DNA of 33,423 bases from Myxococcales bacterium (lineage in GTDB: Bacteria; Myxococcota; UBA727; VGSZ01): NCBI GenBank assembly GCA_023248635.1, contig JAHFED010000065.1, forward strand, positions 1 through 33,423, written 5' to 3'. A program made the translations under genes and the position numbers. Shown piece by piece: positions 15,923 to 23,761 of this stretch. The notes below the pieces were generated by a model. The model made no database searches. It had not been told where the DNA came from and saw only the letters and a list, made by a program, of their open reading frames with translations. Numbering within the stretch: position 1 is the stretch's first letter; every line of letters starts with the position of its first letter.

Positions 15923-17140
15923 TCAGCCCCGAGGTTGGAGCACGAAGGGAAAGGCCAATCGCGTGGGCTCGTCGACCAGGCCGTCGCCGAGGTACCACTC
16001 CGAGGCCGCCCGGACGACGCAATCGCCCACCATGCGCAGCTCCGACGTCGAAGTCGATGCATGCAGGTCTTCGACGTGGCCATCGGGTCTCAAGGTCAGC
16101 TGGAGCACCAGCCGTCCGGCGCGGTGGGCATCCGCCGACAAGCCCCACGACTCGTAACAAGCGCGAATGACGTTGTGGCGGCTGCGAATCATGCGGCTCA
16201 AATGGTCGCGCACCACCGGATCGAGCTCGGGATCGGCGGCCAGGCGCGAGATGTCGATGGCGGCGTCGGGCACCTCGGTCATCGTGACGGGGAAGACCGG
16301 CCGGGCGGGGGCTCGCTGCACGCGGAGCTTCTCCTCGACCTGCTCCGCACGGCGGCGCAGCAGGTCATCGAGGGCCACCGTGGTGCCAGCGCCGACGACG
16401 CCGCTGCCGGGTCCGTTGTCGATGGGATCGCGAGGCGAGAGGCCGCCGGTGCCGTTGCCGAGGACAGGAGCCCGCGCGAACGCTTTCGAGAGTTCCCCGA
16501 GGCTCTCGCGCAGGTCGCCGTCGTCGCCGGGGTGCAGCGCGCGCTTCATCGCTTCGAGGGTCTGGTCGAGGGAGGGTCCTTTGCCCGGGCGCTGGGGCAG
16601 AGGAGCCCCCTTTTTCTGCGCCGGCGCGCTGCGTTCGGCTTCGTCAGGCTTGCGACCGTTGGCGGAGAAGACCGCGCGTCCGACCGAACGGGCGGTGCCG
16701 CCAGGGAGGCTCAGCCAGCGTCGTGCATCGCTGGTCACCCCTGCGCCGAAGTCGGCAGGGCCATCGAGAGGCGCGAGCCAGAGGGAGCTGAAGACACACA
16801 CCTGCAGCGCCACGCCGATCATGGTCGAATGCAGCAGGGTGCTGTCGACGCTGAAGGGGGCGGGGGCGCGCGAGGCCGCGACGTCGACGTCGACATGCAG
16901 CACGTGTCCGGCGGGCAGGGTGCAAAATTGGCCGGGTTCGAGGATGACGAGCAGGCGGTCGCCCACAATCTCCAGGCGCGGAGGTCCCTCCTGCTCCGCA
17001 GCGTCGAGCAGCCGAACCTTGAGCTGTTCTCCGGTGCGGAGGTCGAGAGTGCCTCGCTGCCCTTGGAGTGAGACGGTGTCGAGAACTGCCCCCCGCCAGA
17101 GCAGGGAGAGTCGCCAAACGGAGTGGCTGCGGGACGCCAT
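15923..17140 (-). CDS. AgmX/PglI C-terminal domain protein
   Basis: A 405-residue protein with a cytosolic beta-rich N-terminus (about 1-95), one membrane segment (about 101-123), a Pro/Lys-rich middle, and a C-terminal domain at about 310-395. The last has the AgmX/PglI (TonB-like) pattern: NVIRACYESWG, GRLVLQLTLRPDGHVEDL and GDCVVRAASEWYL, including the two conserved cysteines. In myxobacteria such proteins occur in gliding-motility and envelope complexes; the exact role here is not clear. The ATG at 17140 gives a sensible N-terminus but has no strong ribosome site. The frame stays open far upstream because it runs antisense to the cyclase gene; that extension is not coding. Confidence 0.82.
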   Translation of the reverse strand: MASRSHSVWRLSLLWRGAVLDTVSLQGQRGTLDLRTGEQLKVRLLDAAEQEGPPRLEIVGDRLLVILEPGQFCTLPAGHVLHVDVDVAASRAPAPFSVDSTLLHSTMIGVALQVCVFSSLWLAPLDGPADFGAGVTSDARRWLSLPGGTARSVGRAVFSANGRKPDEAERSAPAQKKGAPLPQRPGKGPSLDQTLEAMKRALHPGDDGDLRESLGELSKAFARAPVLGNGTGGLSPRDPIDNGPGSGVVGAGTTVALDDLLRRRAEQVEEKLRVQRAPARPVFPVTMTEVPDAAIDISRLAADPELDPVVRDHLSRMIRSRHNVIRACYESWGLSADAHRAGRLVLQLTLRPDGHVEDLHASTSTSELRMVGDCVVRAASEWYLGDGLVDEPTRLAFPFVLQPRG

Positions 17141-17261
17141 CGGTAAGCGATCATGACACGCAGGACCAAGCGAAGGTTCCACGGATCTGGTGAACGCGGC
17201 GTCGACGCCGCGGGTCTGTGCCCATGCGCACAAGCCGACGTTCGCAGACCGGGGCGGAGAA

Positions 17262-17326
17262 TCATCGCCGCCAGGCGATGAACCTGCAGCAAATTCACCG
17301 ACGCGCGAAGCGCTGTCGGTGAATTT
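17262..17326 (+). repeat. Double-hairpin repeat, copy 3
   Basis: The first hairpin TCATCGCC-GCCA-GGCGATGA (17262-17281), the linker ACCTGCAGC, and the second hairpin (17291-17326) match the 67-bp element with a few changes; for example CGACA is CGACG and the linker is altered. It lies in the 432-bp gap 17141-17572 between divergent genes and runs straight into the hairpin trio. Confidence 0.85.
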
Positions 17327-17432
17327 GAGCCGTGCCAACGGCTCAAACCATCGACACTTTGCGCCATGCCAACGGCGCAAAGCAGGAAGTACTTTGAGCC
17401 GTGCCAACGGCTCAAACCGTCGGCACTTCCAG
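17324..17432 (+). repeat. Tandem trio of hairpins with GCCA loops
   Basis: Three hairpins at 17324-17347, 17357-17382 and 17393-17416 are spaced by about 34-35 bases. The first and third are TTTGAGCCGT-GCCA-ACGGCTCAAA; the middle one has arms CTTTGCGCCAT and ACGGCGCAAAG. Different stem sequences pair with the same GCCA loop. Spacers CCATCGACA and CCGTCGGCACTTCCAG are related to each other. The loop is shared with the first hairpin of the 67-bp element. Confidence 0.85.
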
Positions 17433-17470
17433 TGGCGCTCCGGCCTTCGACCCCGAGCTGCATCCTCTGC

Positions 17471-17534
17471 CTGCGCGGCGTTTCTCTGCCCTCGACGGGG
17501 GTGCCCCCGTGCGCTGCCAGCGAGCGCCGCGCAG
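17471..17534 (+). other. Nested inverted repeats in the leader of the cyclase gene
   Basis: CTGCGCGGCG (17471-17480) is perfectly inverted as CGCCGCGCAG (17525-17534), and between them ACGGGGG and CCCCCGT form an inner hairpin. The structure ends 38 bases before the start of the FHA-cyclase gene, so it may be a structured leader. No known riboswitch class is recognised. Confidence 0.4.
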
Positions 17535-17572
17535 CGAGAAGAAGGACAATCTGCTAGCAAGGCCAGCGAGCG

Positions 17573-19612
17573 ATGACGACGAAGAAGCCCGGTCCCCCGC
17601 CTCCGCCGCGGCCGCCCCCTCCGGCCGGCGCGCCGCGTCTTGCAGAGCAAGTCCCAGGACTTGACGCCCTCTTCATCGACAACGATCGCGCGGCAGCTCC
17701 ACCTCGGCCAGCAGGGCTGCGCGAGCAGGCTGAGCCGACCGACGACCTTGCCTCTGCGGCCTTGGCGGTGCGCTCGCTGACGGGGGAATCTGCCGGCTTT
17801 CAGGACATGCGGCCGTCGCCCACCCCCGCGCGCCAGACACCCGCAAGGGTCGAGTACCAAACCGCTGGTGGCGCGCCGCAGAGCAAGGTGTTGCTCGACG
17901 AGACGACCGTGGGCCGCCACACCGAAAACTACATTCAGCTGCTCGATCCCGAAGTCAGCAAAGCCCACCTGGTCATCCGGCGCAGCAAAGAGGGCTTTGT
18001 CCTCGAGGACCTGGGATCGGCCAACGGCACTTTGGTCAACGGCACGCGCGAGGACCGCCGCATCGTCCTGCGCGACGGGGACCTCATCGCCGTCGGCAAC
18101 TCCACGCTGTGCTTTCGCCACGAGCGGGCCGGCGCTCCCGTGGTGCGTCCGCCGATGCGTGCAGGGCCCGCCGACGAGCTGCTCACGGGCTCCGCGAATC
18201 CAGCACCGCTGAGCTCCTTCGCCGACATGAGGCGCAGCGATCCCATCTTCGATCCCGCACCCGAAAAGCCCGCGTCGTCGTCGGAGCACACCAGCGTCAC
18301 TCTTGTTCCTGAGAATCTGTGGTCCGAGCCCAACGGCGACAGCGTCTTCGCCGAGCAACCCGCTGAGATCAATTTCGAGCAGGCCGCCGAGGCTCTCGAT
18401 GAGCGGGCGCTGCGGCGGGACTACGAGCGCCTGCGCGTCGCCTTCGATCTCTTCGCCAACGTCGGCCTCGAGACCGATCTCGAAGCGCTCGGACAGACCA
18501 TCCTGAACAAGATTCGCGGCTTGCTGCCCGCAGACACCGCCGTCGTCATGTTGCGCGATCCCGGCATCAGCGACGACCTCGTGACTTTGGCGTCGTATTC
18601 CGAGCGCAACACTGCGGTGCACATCCCCCGCGCCATCGTCGAACGGGTGCTGCTCACCAAGGGCGGGTTGCTGACCAGCGACGCCCAGGTCGATCAACAG
18701 CTGCGGCGCAGCGAAACCATCGTCGGCGCCCGCATCCGGTCGGCGCTGTGCGTGCCGCTGGTGGTGCGCGGCGAGGTGCTTGGGGTGATCCACCTGAGCT
18801 CGACCTCGCTGGCGGGCGCCTACGAAGAAAAAGACCTCTCGCTCCTGCGGGCCATCGCCCAGCCCGCCGCTCTCGCCGTCGCCAACGCGCGCTTGCGCCG
18901 CAAGATCGAAGAAGAAGCGGCCATGCGCGCCGAGCTCTCGCGCTTTTTGTCGCCGGCGTTGGTCGAGAAGGCGCTGCGCAACGAGCTCGACTTCGGCAAA
19001 GCCGGCGACAAGGTGCAGTGCACGGTGTTGTTCAGCGACATCCGCGGGTTCACCACCCTGAGCGACGGCGCAGCCCCCGAACAGGTGGTGTCGATGCTGA
19101 ACGAGTACTTCGACGCCATGGTCGAAGTGGTCTTTGAGCACGGCGGCACGCTCGACAAATTCATCGGCGACGGTTTGATGGCCGTGTGGGGCACCCCAGT
19201 GCAGGCCGACGACGACGCTGTCCGCTGCGTTCAGGCGGCGCTGCGCATGCGTCAGGCGTTGCAGGAGATCGTCAACTCAGCGCGCACGTCGAGGGGCGAG
19301 GCCTCGCTCGAGGTCGGCTACGGCATCTCCACGGGGCGCGTGATCGCCGGTGCGATGGGAGCGCGCCGTCGTCTCGACTTCACGGTCATCGGCGACACCG
19401 TCAATCTGGCCTCGCGCTTGTGCGGACAGGCCCGGCCCGGCCAGGTGCTCGTCGACGAGAACACCGAACGGATCATCAAGAAGGCGGGTGTGTCGACGTT
19501 GGCGCTGGAGGCCCGCGTGGTGAAGGGTTTCGCGCGTCCCGTCGCCGTCTTCGATGTTGCCCCGGACCCCGATCGCTTCCTCGACAAGACGCCGACGGGC
19601 AGCGTGCTGTGA
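17573..19612 (+). CDS. FHA - GAF - class III adenylate cyclase
   Basis: A 679-residue cytosolic signalling protein. After a Pro-rich N-terminus, an FHA domain (about 105-185) has VGRH, VSKAHLVI and SANGTLVNG, so it should bind phosphothreonine peptides. A GAF domain (about 290-440) and a short linker helix precede the cyclase domain (about 480-650). There VLFSDIRGFT (Asp489) and DKFIGDG (Asp533) give both metal ligands, Lys529 and Thr604 give the adenine-selecting pair, and GDTVNLASR gives Asn611 and Arg615. All key residues for an active adenylate cyclase are present. FHA plus cyclase suggests control by Ser/Thr kinases, and a kinase gene lies 1.7 kb away. The ATG at 17573 is preceded by a weak AAGG. 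Confidence 0.93.
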   Translation: MTTKKPGPPPPPRPPPPAGAPRLAEQVPGLDALFIDNDRAAAPPRPAGLREQAEPTDDLASAALAVRSLTGESAGFQDMRPSPTPARQTPARVEYQTAGGAPQSKVLLDETTVGRHTENYIQLLDPEVSKAHLVIRRSKEGFVLEDLGSANGTLVNGTREDRRIVLRDGDLIAVGNSTLCFRHERAGAPVVRPPMRAGPADELLTGSANPAPLSSFADMRRSDPIFDPAPEKPASSSEHTSVTLVPENLWSEPNGDSVFAEQPAEINFEQAAEALDERALRRDYERLRVAFDLFANVGLETDLEALGQTILNKIRGLLPADTAVVMLRDPGISDDLVTLASYSERNTAVHIPRAIVERVLLTKGGLLTSDAQVDQQLRRSETIVGARIRSALCVPLVVRGEVLGVIHLSSTSLAGAYEEKDLSLLRAIAQPAALAVANARLRRKIEEEAAMRAELSRFLSPALVEKALRNELDFGKAGDKVQCTVLFSDIRGFTTLSDGAAPEQVVSMLNEYFDAMVEVVFEHGGTLDKFIGDGLMAVWGTPVQADDDAVRCVQAALRMRQALQEIVNSARTSRGEASLEVGYGISTGRVIAGAMGARRRLDFTVIGDTVNLASRLCGQARPGQVLVDENTERIIKKAGVSTLALEARVVKGFARPVAVFDVAPDPDRFLDKTPTGSVL

Positions 19613-19655
19613 GCGAGCGGCACGCCCGTTCGTAGACGCGGCGCAGCGGATTCGA

Positions 19656-19674
19656 CTTCGCGCCTCGGTGAATT
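19656..19674 (-). repeat. Degenerate half of the repeat's second hairpin
   Basis: On the minus strand AATTCACCGAGGCGCGAAG matches copy 3's AATTCACCGACGCGCGAAG at 18 of 19 bases. The second arm of the hairpin is absent. It lies in the short gap after the cyclase gene and looks like a decayed copy. Confidence 0.4.
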
Positions 19675-19729
19675 CGCCTTGATCATCCCCTCGATTCCGT
19701 AGCCAAAACGCCGCAGCACGTGGTAGGAC

Positions 19730-21316
19730 ATGTACGTCCGGGGGCGACTCCTCGGCACAGATCGACGTCGATGGCTGGGCGACCAGTACCGGAATGTGTC
19801 GATCAAAAGGTTCGGAGACTTGGCCCGCCCAGAACCGTTTCGTGGACTGCTGGAGGAGGCGTGTTTGGCCGCCCCTGAAGCAGATCAGCCCGACGTCTTT
19901 TCGGACGCAGCGTCTGCATCACAATTCTCTGCCTTCAGGCCGGGTGCCCAATTGCAGCTGGCGCGGGAAAAGGCGCTCCAGTCGGATCCGCCCTTCCTTG
20001 TGGTGGCGCCCACCATCAGCCCACCGCCGGCCCTCGACGATGAGCACCAACAAACAACGCTCGAGCGTCGTCTCGACGCCGCCATCCTCGCGGCCGGGGC
20101 CACCCCTCCGCGGGGCATCCGCTCGGCGCCCGAGCTGCTGAGCGCCCGGCGCGGCGCCTTCGATCGCTTTGGTCCGCACGACCGCCTGGGTCACCTCGAG
20201 CGAGCCGATCGCAGCGCCACACGCTTGGATGCCGACCATCGCTCGCGTTCGGGGGATCTCGTGCCGCTGCGGCTCGATCCGCCGCAGCCCGGTGAACACA
20301 GCTCCCCTCGTCTCTCCGTCGACGTCAGCACCAAGCCTGCCCCACGGGTTCTGCAGCTGACCAAGGATGCGCAACGCAGCGCCGACGCCGTCGACGCGAG
20401 ACCCACCGAGCGCAGTCGGTCTTTTGCCGCGCGGGTCCACACCAACGTGTTTCGCTTTCGCGGCGACGACCCGCCCCCCCGACCGCTGCCTGCTCTGGCC
20501 GCCCTCGAAGAAGAGATCGCTCCTCGACCCCGCGCCGACAAAGTGGCGACTTTGAACACTGCTGCGCGCCTGGGCATCGCGGTGCGCTCCTTTTCGTCTG
20601 AGGATTTGGGCGACGACGAGAGCCCGCCGGCGGTGGTCGAGGTCACGACTCCCACCAAGACCAGGGCCGCGGCCGCCGTCGCGTTGCGCGGTCTGTCCGA
20701 CGAAGGCGTCGGCGAGCTCGGCACCGTCGACGACGTTGTCGCCTTTGGTTCGGCGGCTGACCTCGATGAACTCGCGCACCAGCTGGGCATTCGTGGAAGC
20801 GCTGTGCCGCGCTCGGATCGCGGCGAGGAACAGTTAGACGAGATCTCGGCCGACGACATCGAGCTGGTGGCCGCACCTGCCGATCGCGCCAGCGTCCTGC
20901 GGGGCCGACGACCAGACGACGACGACGACGACGCCTTCGACGACGAGCTTGAGATCACGGCACCCCGCGCGGTGATCGCCGCGGCCTTGCCCGCCTCCCT
21001 CTTTCGGGATGTCGCCGGAGCATCGGCCTTCGACGACGAAACGCCTGCGCGTGCCCGGCCTGCGCTCCAAGCACCCCGGGCGGTGCGCTTCATCGTGAGT
21101 GCGGCCCCCGCGCGGCCACGACACGAGTCTCTGTCGGCGGAAGATCAGGCCCGCAACCGTCTGCGCGCCCACGACCTCTATCTCGTTGCCATGGACGATC
21201 TCGGCGGCCGCGATCCCGAGGGTGCGATCGTCCACCTCGAATTGGCCGTCGCCTACGACGAGGAAACCACGCTCTATGCTGACCTCCTCGACCAGTTGAA
21301 AAAGGCCAGGGCTTGA
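19730..21316 (+). CDS. Hypothetical acidic protein with TPR-like C-terminus
   Basis: About 528 residues, no recognised enzyme domain. The middle is low-complexity, rich in Ala, Arg, Pro and Asp (with a run of six Asp near residue 400), and likely disordered. The last 60 residues (DQARNRLRAHDLYLVAMDDL then GAIVHLELAVAYD) look like a TPR-type helix pair. Such Asp/Pro-rich proteins with a terminal TPR segment are common in Myxococcota. The first 60-70 residues have weaker codon bias than the rest, so the true start may be later; GTG at 19796 is one alternative. The ATG at 19730 has an AGGA that is too close. tRNA-His follows 42 bases after the stop. Confidence 0.65.
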   Translation: MYVRGRLLGTDRRRWLGDQYRNVSIKRFGDLARPEPFRGLLEEACLAAPEADQPDVFSDAASASQFSAFRPGAQLQLAREKALQSDPPFLVVAPTISPPPALDDEHQQTTLERRLDAAILAAGATPPRGIRSAPELLSARRGAFDRFGPHDRLGHLERADRSATRLDADHRSRSGDLVPLRLDPPQPGEHSSPRLSVDVSTKPAPRVLQLTKDAQRSADAVDARPTERSRSFAARVHTNVFRFRGDDPPPRPLPALAALEEEIAPRPRADKVATLNTAARLGIAVRSFSSEDLGDDESPPAVVEVTTPTKTRAAAAVALRGLSDEGVGELGTVDDVVAFGSAADLDELAHQLGIRGSAVPRSDRGEEQLDEISADDIELVAAPADRASVLRGRRPDDDDDDAFDDELEITAPRAVIAAALPASLFRDVAGASAFDDETPARARPALQAPRAVRFIVSAAPARPRHESLSAEDQARNRLRAHDLYLVAMDDLGGRDPEGAIVHLELAVAYDEETTLYADLLDQLKKARA

Positions 21317-21341
21317 CGACGTCGTCGGCAACGGACACAAG
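21313..21341 (+). promoter_or_regulatory. Possible promoter of tRNA-His
   Basis: TTGACG (21313-21318) is followed after 17 bases by CACAAG (21336-21341), which would start transcription some 10 bases before the tRNA. The -35 is good, the -10 poor, and the -35 overlaps the preceding stop codon. Confidence 0.25.
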
Positions 21342-21358
21342 GTTCCCGGTCAGGTCAT

Positions 21359-21435
21359 GGCGGTCGTAGCTCAGTTGGTAGAGCACTGGATTGTGAATCC
21401 GGGTGTCGCGGGTTCGAGCCCCGTCGATCGCCCCA
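21359..21435 (+). tRNA. tRNA-His (anticodon GUG), CCA encoded
   Basis: The anticodon stem CTGGA/TCCGG encloses TTGTGAA (anticodon GTG). The acceptor GCGGTCG pairs with CGATCGC, and an extra G at 21359 faces C73 at 21432, the hallmark of tRNA-His. CCA is encoded at 21433-21435. D and T arms are regular. Confidence 0.97.
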
Positions 21436-21441
21436 ACGAGA

Positions 21442-21469
21442 AATCCAGGCTTTGCCTGGATTTTTTTTT
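21442..21469 (+). terminator. Rho-independent terminator after tRNA-His
   Basis: AATCCAGGC-TTT-GCCTGGATT forms a perfect 9-bp stem and is followed by a run of T, seven bases after the tRNA. It is the clearest intrinsic terminator in the window. Confidence 0.93.
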
Positions 21470-21557
21470 CGGCCAGACGTTCTTGCTCTCTGCCCGAAGA
21501 CGACGGCAAGAGCACCAACCTGGGGTACGGTCCGCCCGCAACTGGAGGCGCTCTCAT

Positions 21558-22277
21558 ATGGACGACAAGCTTCGCGAAGCACTGGCCACGGGCCGAGAGC
21601 TCTACAAGCAGCGCGAGTTCGTCCGCGCGGAGCCGCATCTCGTACAAGTCACCGCGGCCCAGCTCCCCTACGCCGACGTCTACAACATGCTCGGCGTCAT
21701 TTACCACGACGTCGGACAATTCTCGAAGGCCCAGGCCGCCTTCGAACAGGCCCTGCGCATCAACCCGGCCTACACAGAAGCATCGCTGAATCTCGCGGTG
21801 ACCTACAATGACATGGGTCGCTACGCAGAGGCGCGAGATTTGTACCTGGGTGCGCTGACGACGTCGACGAAGCCGGGGGGGAAGCTCGACTCGTTTGTGA
21901 TGGGAAAACTGGCCAACATGTACGCCGAAATCGCCGAAGTCTTTGCCTCCGCAGGCTCCTTCGACGAAGCGATCGCCGAATATCGCCGCGCTCTCGCTCT
22001 GCGCCCCACCTTCGTCGATTTGCGCCTGCGTCTCGCCCAGGCTTTTCGCGATGCCGGCAAGGCCGAGGACTCGTTGCGCGAGCTCAAGGCGATCCTCGTG
22101 CAGAACGCAGATTATTTGCCGGCGCGCCTGCACCTCGGGCTCTCGCTCTTTTCGACGGGTGATCACGCGGCGGCGATACAGGAGCTCGAGGGGATCTTAG
22201 AGGCCCACCCTGAGCATGCACGCGCCAAGCTCTACCGCGACATGATCGTCGAGCACCAAAGCCGCAAGCGACCCTAG
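21558..22277 (+). CDS. TPR protein
   Basis: A 239-residue protein made almost wholly of tetratricopeptide repeats. Clear units include ADVYNMLGVIYHDVGQFSKA, YTEASLNLAVTYNDMGRYAE, AEVFASAGSFDEAIAEYRRA, and two more towards the C-terminus. No signal peptide or membrane segment is present, so it is a cytosolic scaffold; the partner is unknown. ATG 21558 has TGGAGG about 9 bases upstream, which makes it far better than the upstream in-frame starts that would read through tRNA-His. The stop TAG is directly abutted by MITE-like element 2. Confidence 0.88.
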   Translation: MDDKLREALATGRELYKQREFVRAEPHLVQVTAAQLPYADVYNMLGVIYHDVGQFSKAQAAFEQALRINPAYTEASLNLAVTYNDMGRYAEARDLYLGALTTSTKPGGKLDSFVMGKLANMYAEIAEVFASAGSFDEAIAEYRRALALRPTFVDLRLRLAQAFRDAGKAEDSLRELKAILVQNADYLPARLHLGLSLFSTGDHAAAIQELEGILEAHPEHARAKLYRDMIVEHQSRKRP

Positions 22278-22440
22278 TGCCCCTGGAACCGAGGCGCTTT
22301 GATGAAATCGCGCCGCGGGTTTTCGTCGAGGGCAAGGCGCGGCGGAGGGAGGGCTGGCCCTCGTGGCCAGACCGAGCAGGCAACGATGCCATCGGCGAAC
22401 AGACCAAGCGAGCTCGCATAGAAACCTCGGTTCCAGGGCA
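22274..22440. mobile_element. MITE-like element 2, abutting a TAG stop
   Basis: TGCCCCTGGAACCGAGG (22278-22294) is inverted at 22425-22440 with one base missing. The 163-bp interior has no gene. Read on the minus strand it has CGATGGCATCGTTGC, a central hairpin CTGGCC-ACGAG-GGCCAG, and the block GCGCCTTGCCCTCG shared with element 1 (116-279). On the left it abuts CTAG, which contains the stop of the TPR gene; on the right the flank is CGCA, so no target duplication can be shown. It fills most of the 174-bp gap between the TPR gene and the convergent pseudo-receiver gene. Confidence 0.65.
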
Positions 22441-22451
22441 CGCAGTAGAGT

Positions 22452-23630
22452 TCAGAGCTCGTCGACGCGGGCCTGGAGCTGCGCGAGCAGGCGGGCGACC
22501 AACCTCACCGTGCGCGCGTGCGTTTCTGCACCGGCCTGATCCTGCGCGTGCAGGTCTTCGAGGTAGCGAGCGCAGTCGTCGAGGCCCCAGAGAAAGGGCG
22601 CCACAGCCCGCAGCACCTCCCGGATTTCGCCGCGGGGCGTTATCGCGTCCTGCACGTCGGCGGCCGGCTTGCCCGGCGTGGTTTCGACGGTCTCGTCCCC
22701 TTCGCGCGTCTGCGGGATGTTGACACGCGCGACGTTCAACGTGGCCAAGTCATCGTTGGGCGACGTCGAAGGCCTGCGCACGATGCCCGGGGGTCTCGCG
22801 GCGGAGCCGCTGAGGTCGAGGCGCGGTTTCAACACCGTCTTGGTGGCGTCAGGCGGAGGCGACGACGGGGGCGCCGGCGTCGGCAGCGGGGTCAGGAACT
22901 CCGCAGGCAAGGTCGGTGGCCGCGCCGGGGTGACGTCGGTGCGCACGCGCCCCTCGGCGGAGGGGCGCGAGAGCAGCATCGAGCCTTCGGCGGATCCGTC
23001 GGCGGAGTAGAGCGCGGGCTGCTCCAGGGACGAGGGAAGGGGAGGCAACGCGGCCGAGGGCGCAATCAGGACGGTTCGGGCCGCGAGGCCAGAAGGCTGG
23101 ATGCGCAGAGGCGCACCGCTGACGTCGTCGGACTGGGATCGCGGGACGGCAGCAAAGATCTCCGACTCCTGGGGCAAAGGCCAGCTCCACACCGCCTGGG
23201 CCCCCTCGTAGCGGGCGGCGTCGACGACGGCGTCGTCCACCTTCTGCAGCACCAACACGATGGCGACGGTGGGAAAGCGCAAGCGCAAGGCACCGGTCAG
23301 CACCCGTCGACGCTCCACATCCCCCGGGCCCACGATGACGGCGTTCGGGGGGCGGTCGGCGACCAAGGACAAGGTTTCGACGGCGGTCTGGGTGCGCCGA
23401 ACGAGAAAGCCGAGTCGTGCAAGGGCGTCGGCGAGGCCGAGCGATCGCTCCTCGAGCACGATCAGGTTGGGCCGGGCGACGGTCGGCAGGGTGGCTTCGA
23501 GGCTGGCGCTGTCGACGGCGATGCTCACGTCCAGGGACGCGGCTTCGACCAGCATGCCCGGCACACGCTGGGTGCGGGCACTGGAAGGGTCGTCGGCGCC
23601 GTCGCGCCCTGGGTTTCGCCGGATGGCCAT
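22452..23630 (-). CDS. Pseudo-receiver domain protein, Pro-rich C-terminus
   Basis: A 392-residue cytosolic protein. Residues about 54-163 have the strand-helix rhythm of a response-regulator receiver (PNLIVLEERSLGLADALARL, GFLVRRTQTAVETL, then VAIVLVLQKVDD). The acidic pair is Glu60-Glu61, but the phosphoacceptor position reads VIVGPGD (Gly instead of Asp) and the Lys-Pro near the end is Trp-Pro. It should therefore not be phosphorylated and is a pseudo-receiver. The middle is Pro/Ser-rich and the last 80 residues are helical. The ATG at 23630 follows a GAGGGGG ribosome site. It diverges from the J-protein gene and converges with the TPR gene across MITE-like element 2. Confidence 0.75.
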   Translation of the reverse strand: MAIRRNPGRDGADDPSSARTQRVPGMLVEAASLDVSIAVDSASLEATLPTVARPNLIVLEERSLGLADALARLGFLVRRTQTAVETLSLVADRPPNAVIVGPGDVERRRVLTGALRLRFPTVAIVLVLQKVDDAVVDAARYEGAQAVWSWPLPQESEIFAAVPRSQSDDVSGAPLRIQPSGLAARTVLIAPSAALPPLPSSLEQPALYSADGSAEGSMLLSRPSAEGRVRTDVTPARPPTLPAEFLTPLPTPAPPSSPPPDATKTVLKPRLDLSGSAARPPGIVRRPSTSPNDDLATLNVARVNIPQTREGDETVETTPGKPAADVQDAITPRGEIREVLRAVAPFLWGLDDCARYLEDLHAQDQAGAETHARTVRLVARLLAQLQARVDEL

Positions 23631-23669
23631 GCGCCCCCTCGTCTCCATTTGCGCCCTGCCCCCGGCTCC

Positions 23670-23702
23670 AAGCATCAGCACTCAAAGCATCGGCACTTGC
23701 AG
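23670..23702 (+). repeat. Direct repeat related to the hairpin-trio spacers
   Basis: AAGCATCAGCACT and AAGCATCGGCACT are repeated with a 15-base period. The 22 bases from 23681 differ at only three positions from those beginning at 17411, just after the third hairpin of the trio. Here the hairpins themselves are missing. It lies in the gap between divergent genes. Confidence 0.5.
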
Positions 23703-23761
23703 GTGGGGCCCCGGGGGCCCAGTCGCCCTTTGTTGGGCCGCGCGATGCTAGCTTCGCAGAG

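Noticed and set aside
17324-17416. CRISPR-like array
   Set aside because: Units are perfect hairpins with spacers of 9-10 bases, stems differ between units, and no cas gene is present.
17141-19141. 667-codon upstream extension of the AgmX-like frame
   Set aside because: It runs through the hairpin repeats and antisense to the FHA-GAF-cyclase; its composition is unlike the AgmX-like part.
19318-19806. Minus-strand open frame as a transposase remnant
   Set aside because: No transposase motif could be recognised, and most of it is antisense to the cyclase gene.
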